Shown here: positions 11,301 through 27,200 of the stretch, piece after piece
Layout: each line of letters opens with the position of its first letter
Position numbering within the stretch: the first letter of the stretch is position 1
Assembly (NCBI GenBank): GCA_958298945.1
Contig: OY282610.1
Location: 36,773,667 to 36,837,666, forward strand
Direction of reading: 5' to 3'
Origin: Atherix ibis
Lineage: Eukaryota; Arthropoda; Insecta; Diptera; Athericidae
Length of the DNA stretch: 64,000 nt
Made by a program: the position numbers and the translations under genes
Notes under the pieces: model-generated
The model's input: the letters and a program-made list of their open reading frames with translations, nothing else
Told to the model about the DNA's origin: nothing
Database searches by the model: none

Positions 11301-14300
11301 ACACTACTTATTTGTAGTCCTACAATTTCCCCATCCCCCTCTACCAAGGACATCATATTGCCATTACATACACAGGTACAATACAATATTTAGCGTAATT
11401 ACGTACTAATACTTGCATTAAATATTTTAGAAAATTGACCATCATACAAACGTTCCACCATACATTGTCAAGCTCAGCAACAACATATACATCTCAGATA
11501 TGTTATGCCATGTAGCCAACTATTTTCAAAGCCAGCATCAACATCTTTCGACCACATTGTTATAGTATTAGTGAGTCTAGAGCAATTTCCTTGAAAATCT
11601 GCTGGACATTGTATTCGAAAAGGTACAAGAATATACGTGCATGGAAACTTCTAAATTCACCTTATGTGCGTTGCATTCGTGTGATTGAATAGTTAATACT
11701 ACAGCCACCTCCGGCACATCTGCGACAATTTGTCCATGGTTCTATTATATTGATAGGATGTTTAGTTGCATAGATATGGCTGTACGCGTGATAGTTTTTT
11801 GTACAAAGTCGTCATCTAATGCGCACCGTGAAGCAGTGTATAACGTAAATTTTTGCCTAGGTCAGCTCAGAAGCGTCGGATTTAGTTCGGAGTTACTTCT
11901 ACACATACCCCAGTGGTATGCGGTCGTTTTAGTACCCGAAGCATAACCCTCAGCCGATTGCTTCTCTCTCTCAGTAAAAATATAGGTTTTATACTTGTTT
12001 GATGTTATTTTTGTTGTAATTTTTTTTTGAGATAGTTTGACCCTCCAAATACTACCCTTTCTTAGTTGTAGCTTCTTGGGAATAGAACCATCGTGTAGCC
12101 CCGGAAATTCCTGACTTGTCCGTGCCTATCTTGGTTACCCTAATCCCCCCTTTAGGCTTCTAGAACAAAAGTTCTGTTGGCTTGACATTTTCAGAGTGAG
12201 CTTTGACGTCGACTGCAACTTTGACGCAGGCTTCAAGGCTCGACCGCAAATTTGAAGTCCACCTAGGTCCTGACTTTGACGCTGACCGCAACTTTGACGT
12301 GACCGCAAATCTGCCTTTATCCTTTGTTCCCGTCTGAATTAGTCCTGGTGTCCCGCGTAAATTCGTTGCAGGCCATTTTGTAGGAATTTTCCAACTGCCA
12401 GCCATTTTTACGCAATTTCACAGTATTTCTGTACAAGAATTGCTCCTGCATGTATATTAGCATTGGGAAGTGACTACTAACACTACTTATTTGTAGTCCT
12501 ACAATTTCCCCATCCCCCTCTACCAAGGACATCATATTGCCATTACATACACAGGTACAATACAATATTTAGCGTAATTACGTACTAATACTTGCATTAA
12601 ATATTTTAGAAAATTGACCATCATACAAACGTTCCACCATACATTGTCAAGCTCAGCAACAACATATACATCTCAGATATGTTATGCCATGTAGCCAACT
12701 ATTTTCAAAGCCAGCATCAACATCTTTCGACCACATTGTTATAGTATTAGTGAGTCTAGAGCAATTTCCTTGAAAATCTGCTGGACATTGTATTCGAAAA
12801 GGTACAAGAATATACGTGCATGGAAACTTCTAAATTCACCTTATGTGCGTTGCATTCGTGTGATTGAATAGTTAATACTACAGCCACCTCCGGCACATCT
12901 GCGACAATTTGTCCATGGTTCTATTATATTGATAGGATGTTTAGTTGCATAGATATGGCTGTACGCGTGATAGTTTTTTGTACAAAGTCGTCATCTAATG
13001 CGCACCGTGAAGCAGTGTATAACGTAAATTTTTGCCTAGGTCAGCTCAGAAGCGTCGGATTTAGTTCGGAGTTACTTCTACACATACCCCAGTGGTATGC
13101 GGTCGTTTTAGTACCCGAAGCATAACCCTCAGCCGATTGCTTCTCTCTCTCAGTAAAAATATAGGTTTTATACTTGTTTGATGTTATTTTTGTTGTAATT
13201 TTTTTTTGAGATAGTTTGACCCTCCAAATACTACCCTTTCTTAGTTGTAGCTTCTTGGGAATAGAACCATCGTGTAGCCCCGGAAATTCCTGACTTGTCC
13301 GTGCCTATCTTGGTTACCCTAATCCCCCCTTTAGGCTTCTAGAACAAAAGTTCTGTTGGCTTGACATTTTCAGAGTGAGCTTTGACGTCGACTGCAACTT
13401 TGACGCAGGCTTCAAGGCTCGACCGCAAATTTGAAGTCCACCTAGGTCCTGACTTTGACGCTGACCGCAACTTTGACGTGACCGCAAATCTGCCTTTATC
13501 CTTTGTTCCCGTCTGAATTAGTCCTGGTGTCCCGCGTAAATTCGTTGCAGGCCATTTTGTAGGAATTTTCCAACTGCCAGCCATTTTTACGCAATTTCAC
13601 AGTATTTCTGTACAAGAATTGCTCCTGCATGTATATTAGCATTGGGAAGTGACTACTAACACTACTTATTTGTAGTCCTACAATTTCCCCATCCCCCTCT
13701 ACCAAGGACATCATATTGCCATTACATACACAGGTACAATACAATATTTAGCGTAATTACGTACTAATACTTGCATTAAATATTTTAGAAAATTGACCAT
13801 CATACAAACGTTCCACCATACATTGTCAAGCTCAGCAACAACATATACATCTCAGATATGTTATGCCATGTAGCCAACTATTTTCAAAGCCAGCATCAAC
13901 ATCTTTCGACCACATTGTTATAGTATTAGTGAGTCTAGAGCAATTTCCTTGAAAATCTGCTGGACATTGTATTCGAAAAGGTACAAGAATATACGTGCAT
14001 GGAAACTTCTAAATTCACCTTATGTGCGTTGCATTCGTGTGATTGAATAGTTAATACTACAGCCACCTCCGGCACATCTGCGACAATTTGTCCATGGTTC
14101 TATTATATTGATAGGATGTTTAGTTGCATAGATATGGCTGTACGCGTGATAGTTTTTTGTACAAAGTCGTCATCTAATGCGCACCGTGAAGCAGTGTATA
14201 ACGTAAATTTTTGCCTAGGTCAGCTCAGAAGCGTCGGATTTAGTTCGGAGTTACTTCTACACATACCCCAGTGGTATGCGGTCGTTTTAGTACCCGAAGC

Positions 14301-17300
14301 ATAACCCTCAGCCGATTGCTTCTCTCTCTCAGTAAAAATATAGGTTTTATACTTGTTTGATGTTATTTTTGTTGTAATTTTTTTTTGAGATAGTTTGACC
14401 CTCCAAATACTACCCTTTCTTAGTTGTAGCTTCTTGGGAATAGAACCATCGTGTAGCCCCGGAAATTCCTGACTTGTCCGTGCCTATCTTGGTTACCCTA
14501 ATCCCCCCTTTAGGCTTCTAGAACAAAAGTTCTGTTGGCTTGACATTTTCAGAGTGAGCTTTGACGTCGACTGCAACTTTGACGCAGGCTTCAAGGCTCG
14601 ACCGCAAATTTGAAGTCCACCTAGGTCCTGACTTTGACGCTGACCGCAACTTTGACGTGACCGCAAATCTGCCTTTATCCTTTGTTCCCGTCTGAATTAG
14701 TCCTGGTGTCCCGCGTAAATTCGTTGCAGGCCATTTTGTAGGAATTTTCCAACTGCCAGCCATTTTTACGCAATTTCACAGTATTTCTGTACAAGAATTG
14801 CTCCTGCATGTATATTAGCATTGGGAAGTGACTACTAACACTAATTATTTGTAGTCCTACAATTTCCCCATCCCCCTCTACCAAGGACATCATATTGCCA
14901 TTACATACACAGGTACAATACAATATTTAGCGTAATTACGTACTAATACTTGCATTAAATATTTTAGAAAATTGACCATCATACAAACGTTCCACCATAC
15001 ATTGTCAAGCTCAGCAACAACATATACATCTCAGATATGTTATGCCATGTAGCCAACTATTTTCAAAGCCAGCATCAACATCTTTCGACCACATTGTTAT
15101 AGTATTAGTGAGTCTAGAGCAATTTCCTTGAAAATCTGCTGGACATTGTATTCGAAAAGGTACAAGAATATACGTGCATGGAAACTTCTAAATTCACCTT
15201 ATGTGCGTTGCATTCGTGTGATTGAATAGTTAATACTACAGCCACCTCCGGCACATCTGCGACAATTTGTCCATGGTTCTATTATATTGATAGGATGTTT
15301 AGTTGCATAGATATGGCTGTACGCGTGATAGTTTTTTGTACAAAGTCGTCATCTAATGCGCACCGTGAAGCAGTGTATACCGTAAATTTTTGCCTAGGTC
15401 AGCTCAGAAGCGTCGGATTTAGTTCGGAGTTACTTCTACACATACCCCAGTGGTATGCGGTCGTTTTAGTACCCGAAGCATAACCCTCAGCCGATTGCTT
15501 CTCTCTCTCAGTAAAAATATAGGTTTTATACTTGTTTGATGTTATTTTTGTTGTAATTTTTTTTTGAGATAGTTTGACCCTCCAAATACTACCCTTTCTT
15601 AGTTGTAGCTTCTTGGGAATAGAACCATCGTGTAGCCCCGGAAATTCCTGACTTGTCCGTGCCTATCTTGGTTACCCTAATCCCCCCTTTAGGCTTCTAG
15701 AACAAAAGTTCTGTTGGCTTGACATTTTCAGAGTGAGCTTTGACGTCGACTGCAACTTTGACGCAGGCTTCAAGGCTCGACCGCAAATTTGAAGTCCACC
15801 TAGGTCCTGACTTTGACGCTGACCGCAACTTTGACGTGACCGCAAATCTGCCTTTATCCTTTGTTCCCGTCTGAATTAGTCCTGGTGTCCCGCGTAAATT
15901 CGTTGCAGGCCATTTTGTAGGAATTTTCCAACTGCCAGCCATTTTTACGCAATTTCACAGTATTTCTGTACAAGAATTGCTCCTGCATGTATATTAGCAT
16001 TGGGAAGTGACTACTAACACTACTTATTTGTAGTCCTACAATTTCCCCATCCCCCTCTACCAAGGACATCATATTGCCATTACATACACAGGTACAATAC
16101 AATATTTAGCGTAATTACGTACTAATACTTGCATTAAATATTTTAGAAAATTGACCATCATACAAACGTTCCACCATACATTGTCAAGCTCAGCAACAAC
16201 ATATACATCTCAGATATGTTATGCCATGTAGCCAACTATTTTCAAAGCCAGCATCAACATCTTTCGACCACATTGTTATAGTATTAGTGAGTCTAGAGCA
16301 ATTTCCTTGAAAATCTGCTGGACATTGTATTCGAAAAGGTACAAGAATATACGTGCATGGAAACTTCTAAATTCACCTTATGTGCGTTGCATTCGTGTGA
16401 TTGAATAGTTAATACTACAGCCACCTCCGGCACATCTGCGACAATTTGTCCATGGTTCTATTATATTGATAGGATGTTTAGTTGCATAGATATGGCTGTA
16501 CGCGTGATAGTTTTTTGTACAAAGTCGTCATCTAATGCGCACCGTGAAGCAGTGTATAACGTAAATTTTTGCCTAGGTCAGCTCAGAAGCGTCGGATTTA
16601 GTTCGGAGTTACTTCTACACATACCCCAGTGGTATGCGGTCGTTTTAGTACCCGAAGCATAACCCTCAGCCGATTGCTTCTCTCTCTCAGTAAAAATATA
16701 GGTTTTATACTTGTTTGATGTTATTTTTGTTGTAATTTTTTTTTGAGATAGTTTGACCCTCCAAATACTACCCTTTCTTAGTTGTAGCTTCTTGGGAATA
16801 GAACCATCGTGTAGCCCCGGAAATTCCTGACTTGTCCGTGCCTATCTTGGTTACCCTAATCCCCCCTTTAGGCTTCTAGAACAAAAGTTCTGTTGGCTTG
16901 ACATTTTCAGAGTGAGCTTTGACGTCGACTGCAACTTTGACGCAGGCTTCAAGGCTCGACCGCAAATTTGAAGTCCACCTAGGTCCTGACTTTGACGCTG
17001 ACCGCAACTTTGACGTGACCGCAAATCTGCCTTTATCCTTTGTTCCCGTCTGAATTAGTCCTGGTGTCCCGCGTAAATTCGTTGCAGGCCATTTTGTAGG
17101 AATTTTCCAACTGCCAGCCATTTTTACGCAATTTCACAGTATTTCTGTACAAGAATTGCTCCTGCATGTATATTAGCATTGGGAAGTGACTACTAACACT
17201 ACTTATTTGTAGTCCTACAATTTCCCCATCCCCCTCTACCAAGGACATCATATTGCCATTACATACACAGGTACAATACAATATTTAGCGTAATTACGTA

Positions 17301-20300
17301 CTAATACTTGCATTAAATATTTTAGAAAATTGACCATCATACAAACGTTCCACCATACATTGTCAAGCTCAGCAACAACATATACATCTCAGATATGTTA
17401 TGCCATGTAGCCAACTATTTTCAAAGCCAGCATCAACATCTTTCGACCACATTGTTATAGTATTAGTGAGTCTAGAGCAATTTCCTTGAAAATCTGCTGG
17501 ACATTGTATTCGAAAAGGTACAAGAATATACGTGCATGGAAACTTCTAAATTCACCTTATGTGCGTTGCATTCGTGTGATTGAATAGTTAATACTACAGC
17601 CACCTCCGGCACATCTGCGACAATTTGTCCATGGTTCTATTATATTGATAGGATGTTTAGTTGCATAGATATGGCTGTACGCGTGATAGTTTTTTGTACA
17701 AAGTCGTCATCTAATGCGCACCGTGAAGCAGTGTATAACGTAAATTTTTGCCTAGGTCAGCTCAGAAGCGTCGGATTTAGTTCGGAGTTACTTCTACACA
17801 TACCCCAGTGGTATGCGGTCGTTTTAGTACCCGAAGCATAACCCTCAGCCGATTGCTTCTCTCTCTCAGTAAAAATATAGGTTTTATACTTGTTTGATGT
17901 TATTTTTGTTGTAATTTTTTTTTGAGATAGTTTGACCCTCCAAATACTACCCTTTCTTAGTTGTAGCTTCTTGGGAATAGAACCATCGTGTAGCCCCGGA
18001 AATTCCTGACTTGTCCGTGCCTATCTTGGTTACCCTAATCCCCCCTTTAGGCTTCTAGAACAAAAGTTCTGTTGGCTTGACATTTTCAGAGTGAGCTTTG
18101 ACGTCGACTGCAACTTTGACGCAGGCTTCAAGGCTCGACCGCAAATTTGAAGTCCACCTAGGTCCTGACTTTGACGCTGACCGCAACTTTGACGTGACCG
18201 CAAATCTGCCTTTATCCTTTGTTCCCGTCTGAATTAGTCCTGGTGTCCCGCGTAAATTCGTTGCAGGCCATTTTGTAGGAATTTTCCAACTGCCAGCCAT
18301 TTTTACGCAATTTCACAGTATTTCTGTACAAGAATTGCTCCTGCATGTATATTAGCATTGGGAAGTGACTACTAACACTACTTATTTGTAGTCCTACAAT
18401 TTCCCCATCCCCCTCTACCAAGGACATCATATTGCCATTACATACACAGGTACAATACAATATTTAGCGTAATTACGTACTAATACTTGCATTAAATATT
18501 TTAGAAAATTGACCATCATACAAACGTTCCACCATACATTGTCAAGCTCAGCAACAACATATACATCTCAGATATGTTATGCCATGTAGCCAACTATTTT
18601 CAAAGCCAGCATCAACATCTTTCGACCACATTGTTATAGTATTAGTGAGTCTAGAGCAATTTCCTTGAAAATCTGCTGGACATTGTATTCGAAAAGGTAC
18701 AAGAATATACGTGCATGGAAACTTCTAAATTCACCTTATGTGCGTTGCATTCGTGTGATTGAATAGTTAATACTACAGCCACCTCCGGCACATCTGCGAC
18801 AATTTGTCCATGGTTCTATTATATTGATAGGATGTTTAGTTGCATAGATATGGCTGTACGCGTGATAGTTTTTTGTACAAAGTCGTCATCTAATGCGCAC
18901 CGTGAAGCAGTGTATAACGTAAATTTTTGCCTAGGTCAGCTCAGAAGCGTCGGATTTAGTTCGGAGTTACTTCTACACATACCCCAGTGGTATGCGGTCG
19001 TTTTAGTACCCGAAGCATAACCCTCAGCCGATTGCTTCTCTCTCTCAGTAAAAATATAGGTTTTATACTTGTTTGATGTTATTTTTGTTGTAATTTTTTT
19101 TTGAGATAGTTTGACCCTCCAAATACTACCCTTTCTTAGTTGTAGCTTCTTGGGAATAGAACCATCGTGTAGCCCCGGAAATTCCTGACTTGTCCGTGCC
19201 TATCTTGGTTACCCTAATCCCCCCTTTAGGCTTCTAGAACAAAAGTTCTGTTGGCTTGACATTTTCAGAGTGAGCTTTGACGTCGACTGCAACTTTGACG
19301 CAGGCTTCAAGGCTCGACCGCAAATTTGAAGTCCACCTAGGTCCTGACTTTGACGCTGACCGCAACTTTGACGTGACCGCAAATCTGCCTTTATCCTTTG
19401 TTCCCGTCTGAATTAGTCCTGGTGTCCCGCGTAAATTCGTTGCAGGCCATTTTGTAGGAATTTTCCAACTGCCAGCCATTTTTACGCAATTTCACAGTAT
19501 TTCTGTACAAGAATTGCTCCTGCATGTATATTAGCATTGGGAAGTGACTACTAACACTACTTATTTGTAGTCCTACAATTTCCCCATCCCCCTCTACCAA
19601 GGACATCATATTGCCATTACATACACAGGTACAATACAATATTTAGCGTAATTACGTACTAATACTTGCATTAAATATTTTAGAAAATTGACCATCATAC
19701 AAACGTTCCACCATACATTGTCAAGCTCAGCAACAACATATACATCTCAGATATGTTATGCCATGTAGCCAACTATTTTCAAAGCCAGCATCAACATCTT
19801 TCGACCACATTGTTATAGTATTAGTGAGTCTAGAGCAATTTCCTTGAAAATCTGCTGGACATTGTATTCGAAAAGGTACAAGAATATACGTGCATGGAAA
19901 CTTCTAAATTCACCTTATGTGCGTTGCATTCGTGTGATTGAATAGTTAATACTACAGCCACCTCCGGCACATCTGCGACAATTTGTCCATGGTTCTATTA
20001 TATTGATAGGATGTTTAGTTGCATAGATATGGCTGTACGCGTGATAGTTTTTTGTACAAAGTCGTCATCTAATGCGCACCGTGAAGCAGTGTATAACGTA
20101 AATTTTTGCCTAGGTCAGCTCAGAAGCGTCGGATTTAGTTCGGAGTTACTTCTACACATACCCCAGTGGTATGCGGTCGTTTTAGTACCCGAAGCATAAC
20201 CCTCAGCCGATTGCTTCTCTCTCTCAGTAAAAATATAGGTTTTATACTTGTTTGATGTTATTTTTGTTGTAATTTTTTTTTGAGATAGTTTGACCCTCCA

Positions 20301-23300
20301 AATACTACCCTTTCTTAGTTGTAGCTTCTTGGGAATAGAACCATCGTGTAGCCCCGGAAATTCCTGACTTGTCCGTGCCTATCTTGGTTACCCTAATCCC
20401 CCCTTTAGGCTTCTAGAACAAAAGTTCTGTTGGCTTGACATTTTCAGAGTGAGCTTTGACGTCGACTGCAACTTTGACGCAGGCTTCAAGGCTCGACCGC
20501 AAATTTGAAGTCCACCTAGGTCCTGACTTTGACGCTGACCGCAACTTTGACGTGACCGCAAATCTGCCTTTATCCTTTGTTCCCGTCTGAATTAGTCCTG
20601 GTGTCCCGCGTAAATTCGTTGCAGGCCATTTTGTAGGAATTTTCCAACTGCCAGCCATTTTTACGCAATTTCACAGTATTTCTGTACAAGAATTGCTCCT
20701 GCATGTATATTAGCATTGGGAAGTGACTACTAACACTACTTATTTGTAGTCCTACAATTTCCCCATCCCCCTCTACCAAGGACATCATATTGCCATTACA
20801 TACACAGGTACAATACAATATTTAGCGTAATTACGTACTAATACTTGCATTAAATATTTTAGAAAATTGACCATCATACAAACGTTCCACCATACATTGT
20901 CAAGCTCAGCAACAACATATACATCTCAGATATGTTATGCCATGTAGCCAACTATTTTCAAAGCCAGCATCAACATCTTTCGACCACATTGTTATAGTAT
21001 TAGTGAGTCTAGAGCAATTTCCTTGAAAATCTGCTGGACATTGTATTCGAAAAGGTACAAGAATATACGTGCATGGAAACTTCTAAATTCACCTTATGTG
21101 CGTTGCATTCGTGTGATTGAATAGTTAATACTACAGCCACCTCCGGCACATCTGCGACAATTTGTCCATGGTTCTATTATATTGATAGGATGTTTAGTTG
21201 CATAGATATGGCTGTACGCGTGATAGTTTTTTGTACAAAGTCGTCATCTAATGCGCACCGTGAAGCAGTGTATAACGTAAATTTTTGCCTAGGTCAGCTC
21301 AGAAGCGTCGGATTTAGTTCGGAGTTACTTCTACACATACCCCAGTGGTATGCGGTCGTTTTAGTACCCGAAGCATAACCCTCAGCCGATTGCTTCTCTC
21401 TCTCAGTAAAAATATAGGTTTTATACTTGTTTGATGTTATTTTTGTTGTAATTTTTTTTTGAGATAGTTTGACCCTCCAAATACTACCCTTTCTTAGTTG
21501 TAGCTTCTTGGGAATAGAACCATCGTGTAGCCCCGGAAATTCCTGACTTGTCCGTGCCTATCTTGGTTACCCTAATCCCCCCTTTAGGCTTCTAGAACAA
21601 AAGTTCTGTTGGCTTGACATTTTCAGAGTGAGCTTTGACGTCGACTGCAACTTTGACGCAGGCTTCAAGGCTCGACCGCAAATTTGAAGTCCACCTAGGT
21701 CCTGACTTTGACGCTGACCGCAACTTTGACGTGACCGCAAATCTGCCTTTATCCTTTGTTCCCGTCTGAATTAGTCCTGGTGTCCCGCGTAAATTCGTTG
21801 CAGGCCATTTTGTAGGAATTTTCCAACTGCCAGCCATTTTTACGCAATTTCACAGTATTTCTGTACAAGAATTGCTCCTGCATGTATATTAGCATTGGGA
21901 AGTGACTACTAACACTAATTATTTGTAGTCCTACAATTTCCCCATCCCCCTCTACCAAGGACATCATATTGCCATTACATACACAGGTACAATACAATAT
22001 TTAGCGTAATTACGTACTAATACTTGCATTAAATATTTTAGAAAATTGACCATCATACAAACGTTCCACCATACATTGTCAAGCTCAGCAACAACATATA
22101 CATCTCAGATATGTTATGCCATGTAGCCAACTATTTTCAAAGCCAGCATCAACATCTTTCGACCACATTGTTATAGTATTAGTGAGTCTAGAGCAATTTC
22201 CTTGAAAATCTGCTGGACATTGTATTCGAAAAGGTACAAGAATATACGTGCATGGAAACTTCTAAATTCACCTTATGTGCGTTGCATTCGTGTGATTGAA
22301 TAGTTAATACTACAGCCACCTCCGGCACATCTGCGACAATTTGTCCATGGTTCTATTATATTGATAGGATGTTTAGTTGCATAGATATGGCTGTACGCGT
22401 GATAGCTTTTTGTACAAAGTCGTCATCTAATGCGCACCGTGAAGCAGTGTATAACGTAAATTTTTGCCTAGGTCAGCTCAGAAGCGTCGGATTTAGTTCG
22501 GAGTTACTTCTACACATACCCCAGTGGTATGCGGTCGTTTTAGTACCCGAAGCATAACCCTCAGCCGATTGCTTCTCTCTCTCAGTAAAAATATAGGTTT
22601 TATACTTGTTTGATGTTATTTTTGTTGTAATTTTTTTTTGAGATAGTTTGACCCTCCAAATACTACCCTTTCTTAGTTGTAGCTTCTTGGGAATAGAACC
22701 ATCGTGTAGCCCCGGAAATTCCTGACTTGTCCGTGCCTATCTTGGTTACCCTAATCCCCCCTTTAGGCTTCTAGAACAAAAGTTCTGTTGGCTTGACATT
22801 TTCAGAGTGAGCTTTGACGTCGACTGCAACTTTGACGCAGGCTTCAAGGCTCGACCGCAAATTTGAAGTCCACCTAGGTCCTGACTTTGACGCTGACCGC
22901 AACTTTGACGTGACCGCAAATCTGCCTTTATCCTTTGTTCCCGTCTGAATTAGTCCTGGTGTCCCGCGTAAATTCGTTGCAGGCCATTTTGTAGGAATTT
23001 TCCAACTGCCAGCCATTTTTACGCAATTTCACAGTATTTCTGTACAAGAATTGCTCCTGCATGTATATTAGCATTGGGAAGTGACTACTAACACTACTTA
23101 TTTGTAGTCCTACAATTTCCCCATCCCCCTCTACCAAGGACATCATATTGCCATTACATACACAGGTACAATACAATATTTAGCGTAATTACGTACTAAT
23201 ACTTGCATTAAATATTTTAGAAAATTGACCATCATACAAACGTTCCACCATACATTGTCAAGCTCAGCAACAACATATACATCTCAGATATGTTATGCCA

Positions 23301-24249
23301 TGTAGCCAACTATTTTCAAAGCCAGCATCAACATCTTTCGACCACATTGTTATAGTATTAGTGAGTCTAGAGCAATTTCCTTGAAAATCTGCTGGACATT
23401 GTATTCGAAAAGGTACAAGAATATACGTGCATGGAAACTTCTAAATTCACCTTATGTGCGTTGCATTCGTGTGATTGAATAGTTAATACTACAGCCACCT
23501 CCGGCACATCTGCGACAATTTGTCCATGGTTCTATTATATTGATAGGATGTTTAGTTGCATAGATATGGCTGTACGCGTGATAGTTTTTTGTACAAAGTC
23601 GTCATCTAATGCGCACCGTGAAGCAGTGTATAACGTAAATTTTTGCCTAGGTCAGCTCAGAAGCGTCGGATTTAGTTCGGAGTTACTTCTACACATACCC
23701 CAGTGGTATGCGGTCGTTTTAGTACCCGAAGCATAACCCTCAGCCGATTGCTTCTCTCTCTCAGTAAAAATATAGGTTTTATACTTGTTTGATGTTATTT
23801 TTGTTGTAATTTTTTTTTGAGATAGTTTGACCCTCCAAATACTACCCTTTCTTAGTTGTAGCTTCTTGGGAATAGAACCATCGTGTAGCCCCGGAAATTC
23901 CTGACTTGTCCGTGCCTATCTTGGTTACCCTAATCCCCCCTTTAGGCTTCTAGAACAAAAGTTCTGTTGGCTTGACATTTTCAGAGTGAGCTTTGACGTC
24001 GACTGCAACTTTGACGCAGGCTTCAAGGCTCGACCGCAAATTTGAAGTCCACCTAGGTCCTGACTTTGACGCTGACCGCAACTTTGACGTGACCGCAAAT
24101 CTGCCTTTATCCTTTGTTCCCGTCTGAATTAGTCCTGGTGTCCCGCGTAAATTCGTTGCAGGCCATTTTGTAGGAATTTTCCAACTGCCAGCCATTTTTA
24201 CGCAATTTCACAGTATTTCTGTACAAGAATTGCTCCTGCATGTATATTA

Positions 24250-27200
24250 GCATTGGGAAGTGACTACTAACACTAATTATTTGTAGTCCTACAATTTCCC
24301 CATCCCCCTCTACCAAGGACATCATATTGCCATTACATACACAGGTACAATACAATATTTAGCGTAATTACGTACTAATACTTGCATTAAATATTTTAGA
24401 AAATTGACCATCATACAAACGTTCCACCATACATTGTCAAGCTCAGCAACAACATATACATCTCAGATATGTTATGCCATGTAGCCAACTATTTTCAAAG
24501 CCAGCATCAACATCTTTCGACCACATTGTTATAGTATTAGTGAGTCTAGAGCAATTTCCTTGAAAATCTGCTAGACATTGTATTCGAAAAGGTACAAGAA
24601 TATACGTGCATGGAAACTTCTAAATTCACCTTATGTGCGTTGCATTCGTGTGATTGAATAGTTAATACTACAGCCACCTCCGGCACATCTGCGACAATTT
24701 GTCCATAGTTCTATTATATTGATAGGATGTTTAGTTGCATAGATATGGCTGTACGCGTGATAGTTTTTTGTACAAAGTCGTCATCTAATGCGCACCGTGA
24801 AGCAGTGTATAACGTAAATTTTTGCCTAGGTCAGCTCAGAAGCGTCGGATTTAGTTCGGAGTTACTTCTACACATACCCCAGTGGTATGCGGTCGTTTTA
24901 GTACCCGAAGCATAACCCTCAGCCGATTGCTTCTCTCTCTCAGTAAAAATATAGGTTTTATACTTGTTTGATGTTATTTTTGTTGTAATTTTTTTTTGAG
25001 ATAGTTTGACCCTCCAAATACTACCCTTTCTTAGTTGTAGCTTCTTGGGAATAGAACCATCGTGTAGCCCCGGAAATTCCTGACTTGTCCGTGCCTATCT
25101 TGGTTACCCTAATCCCCCCTTTAGGCTTCTAGAACAAAAGTTCTGTTGGCTTGACATTTTCAGAGTGAGCTTTGACGTCGACTGCAACTTTGACGCAGGC
25201 TTCAAGGCTCGACCGCAAATTTGAAGTCCACCTAGGTCCTGACTTTGACGCTGACCGCAACTTTGACGTGACCGCAAATCTGCCTTTATCCTTTGTTCCC
25301 GTCTGAATTAGTCCTGGTGTCCCGCGTAAATTCGTTGCAGGCCATTTTGTAGGAATTTTCCAACTGCCAGCCATTTTTACGCAATTTCACAGTATTTCTG
25401 TACAAGAATTGCTCTTGCATGTATATTAGCATTGGGAAGTGACTACTAACACTACTTATTTGTAGTCCTACAATTTCCCCATCCCCCTCTACCAAGGACA
25501 TCATATTGCCATTACATACACAGGTACAATACAATATTTAGCGTAATTACGTACTAATACTTGCATTAAATATTTTAGAAAATTGACCATCATACAAACG
25601 TTCCACCATACATTGTCAAGCTCAGCAACAACATATACATCTCAGATATGTTATGCCATGTAGCCAACTATTTTCAAAGCCAGCATCAACATCTTTCGAC
25701 CACATTGTTATAGTATTAGTGAGTCTAGAGCAATTTCCTTGAAAATCTGCTAGACATTGTATTCGAAAAGGTACAAGAATATACGTGCATGGAAACTTCT
25801 AAATTCACCTTATGTGCGTTGCATTCGTGTGATTGAATAGTTAATACTACAGCCACCTCCGGCACATCTGCGACAATTTGTCCATAGTTCTATTATATTG
25901 ATAGGATGTTTAGTTGCATAGATATGGCTGTACGCGTGATAGTTTTTTGTACAAAGTCGTCATCTAATGCGCACCGTGAAGCAGTGTATAACGTAAATTT
26001 TTGCCTAGGTCAGCTCAGAAGCGTCGGATTTAGTTCGGAGTTACTTCTACACATACCCCAGTGGTATGCGGTCGTTTTAGTACCCGAAGCATAACCCTCA
26101 GCCGATTGCTTCTCTCTCTCAGTAAAAATATAGGTTTTATACTTGTTTGATGTTATTTTTGTTGTAATTTTTTTTTGAGATAGTTTGACCCTCCAAATAC
26201 TACCCTTTCTTAGTTGTAGCTTCTTGGGAATAGAACCATCGTGTAGCCCCGGAAATTCCTGACTTGTCCGTGCCTATCTTGGTTACCCTAATCCCCCCTT
26301 TAGGCTTCTAGAACAAAAGTTCTGTTGGCTTGACATTTTCAGAGTGAGCTTTGACGTCGACTGCAACTTTGACGCAGGCTTCAAGGCTCGACCGCAAATT
26401 TGAAGTCCACCTAGGTCCTGACTTTGACGCTGACCGCAACTTTGACGTGACCGCAAATCTGCCTTTATCCTTTGTTCCCGTCTGAATTAGTCCTGGTGTC
26501 CCGCGTAAATTCGTTGCAGGCCATTTTGTAGGAATTTTCCAACTGCCAGCCATTTTTACGCAATTTCACAGTATTTCTGTACAAGAATTGCTCCTGCATG
26601 TATATTAGCATTGGGAAGTGACTACTAACACTACTTATTTGTAGTCCTACAATTTCCCCATCCCCCTCTACCAAGGACATCATATTGCCATTACATACAC
26701 AGGTACAATACAATATTTAGCGTAATTACGTACTAATACTTGCATTAAATATTTTAGAAAATTGACCATCATACAAACGTTCCACCATACATTGTCAAGC
26801 TCAGCAACAACATATACATCTCAGATATGTTATGCCATGTAGCCAACTATTTTCAAAGCCAGCATCAACATCTTTCGACCACATTGTTATAGTATTAGTG
26901 AGTCTAGAGCAATTTCCTTGAAAATCTGCTAGACATTGTATTCGAAAAGGTACAAGAATATACGTGCATGGAAACTTCTAAATTCACCTTATGTGCGTTG
27001 CATTCGTGTGATTGAATAGTTAATACTACAGCCACCTCCGGCACATCTGCGACAATTTGTCCATAGTTCTATTATATTGATAGGATGTTTAGTTGCATAG
27101 ATATGGCTGTACGCGTGATAGTTTTTTGTACAAAGTCGTCATCTAATGCGCACCGTGAAGCAGTGTATAACGTAAATTTTTGCCTAGGTCAGCTCAGAAG

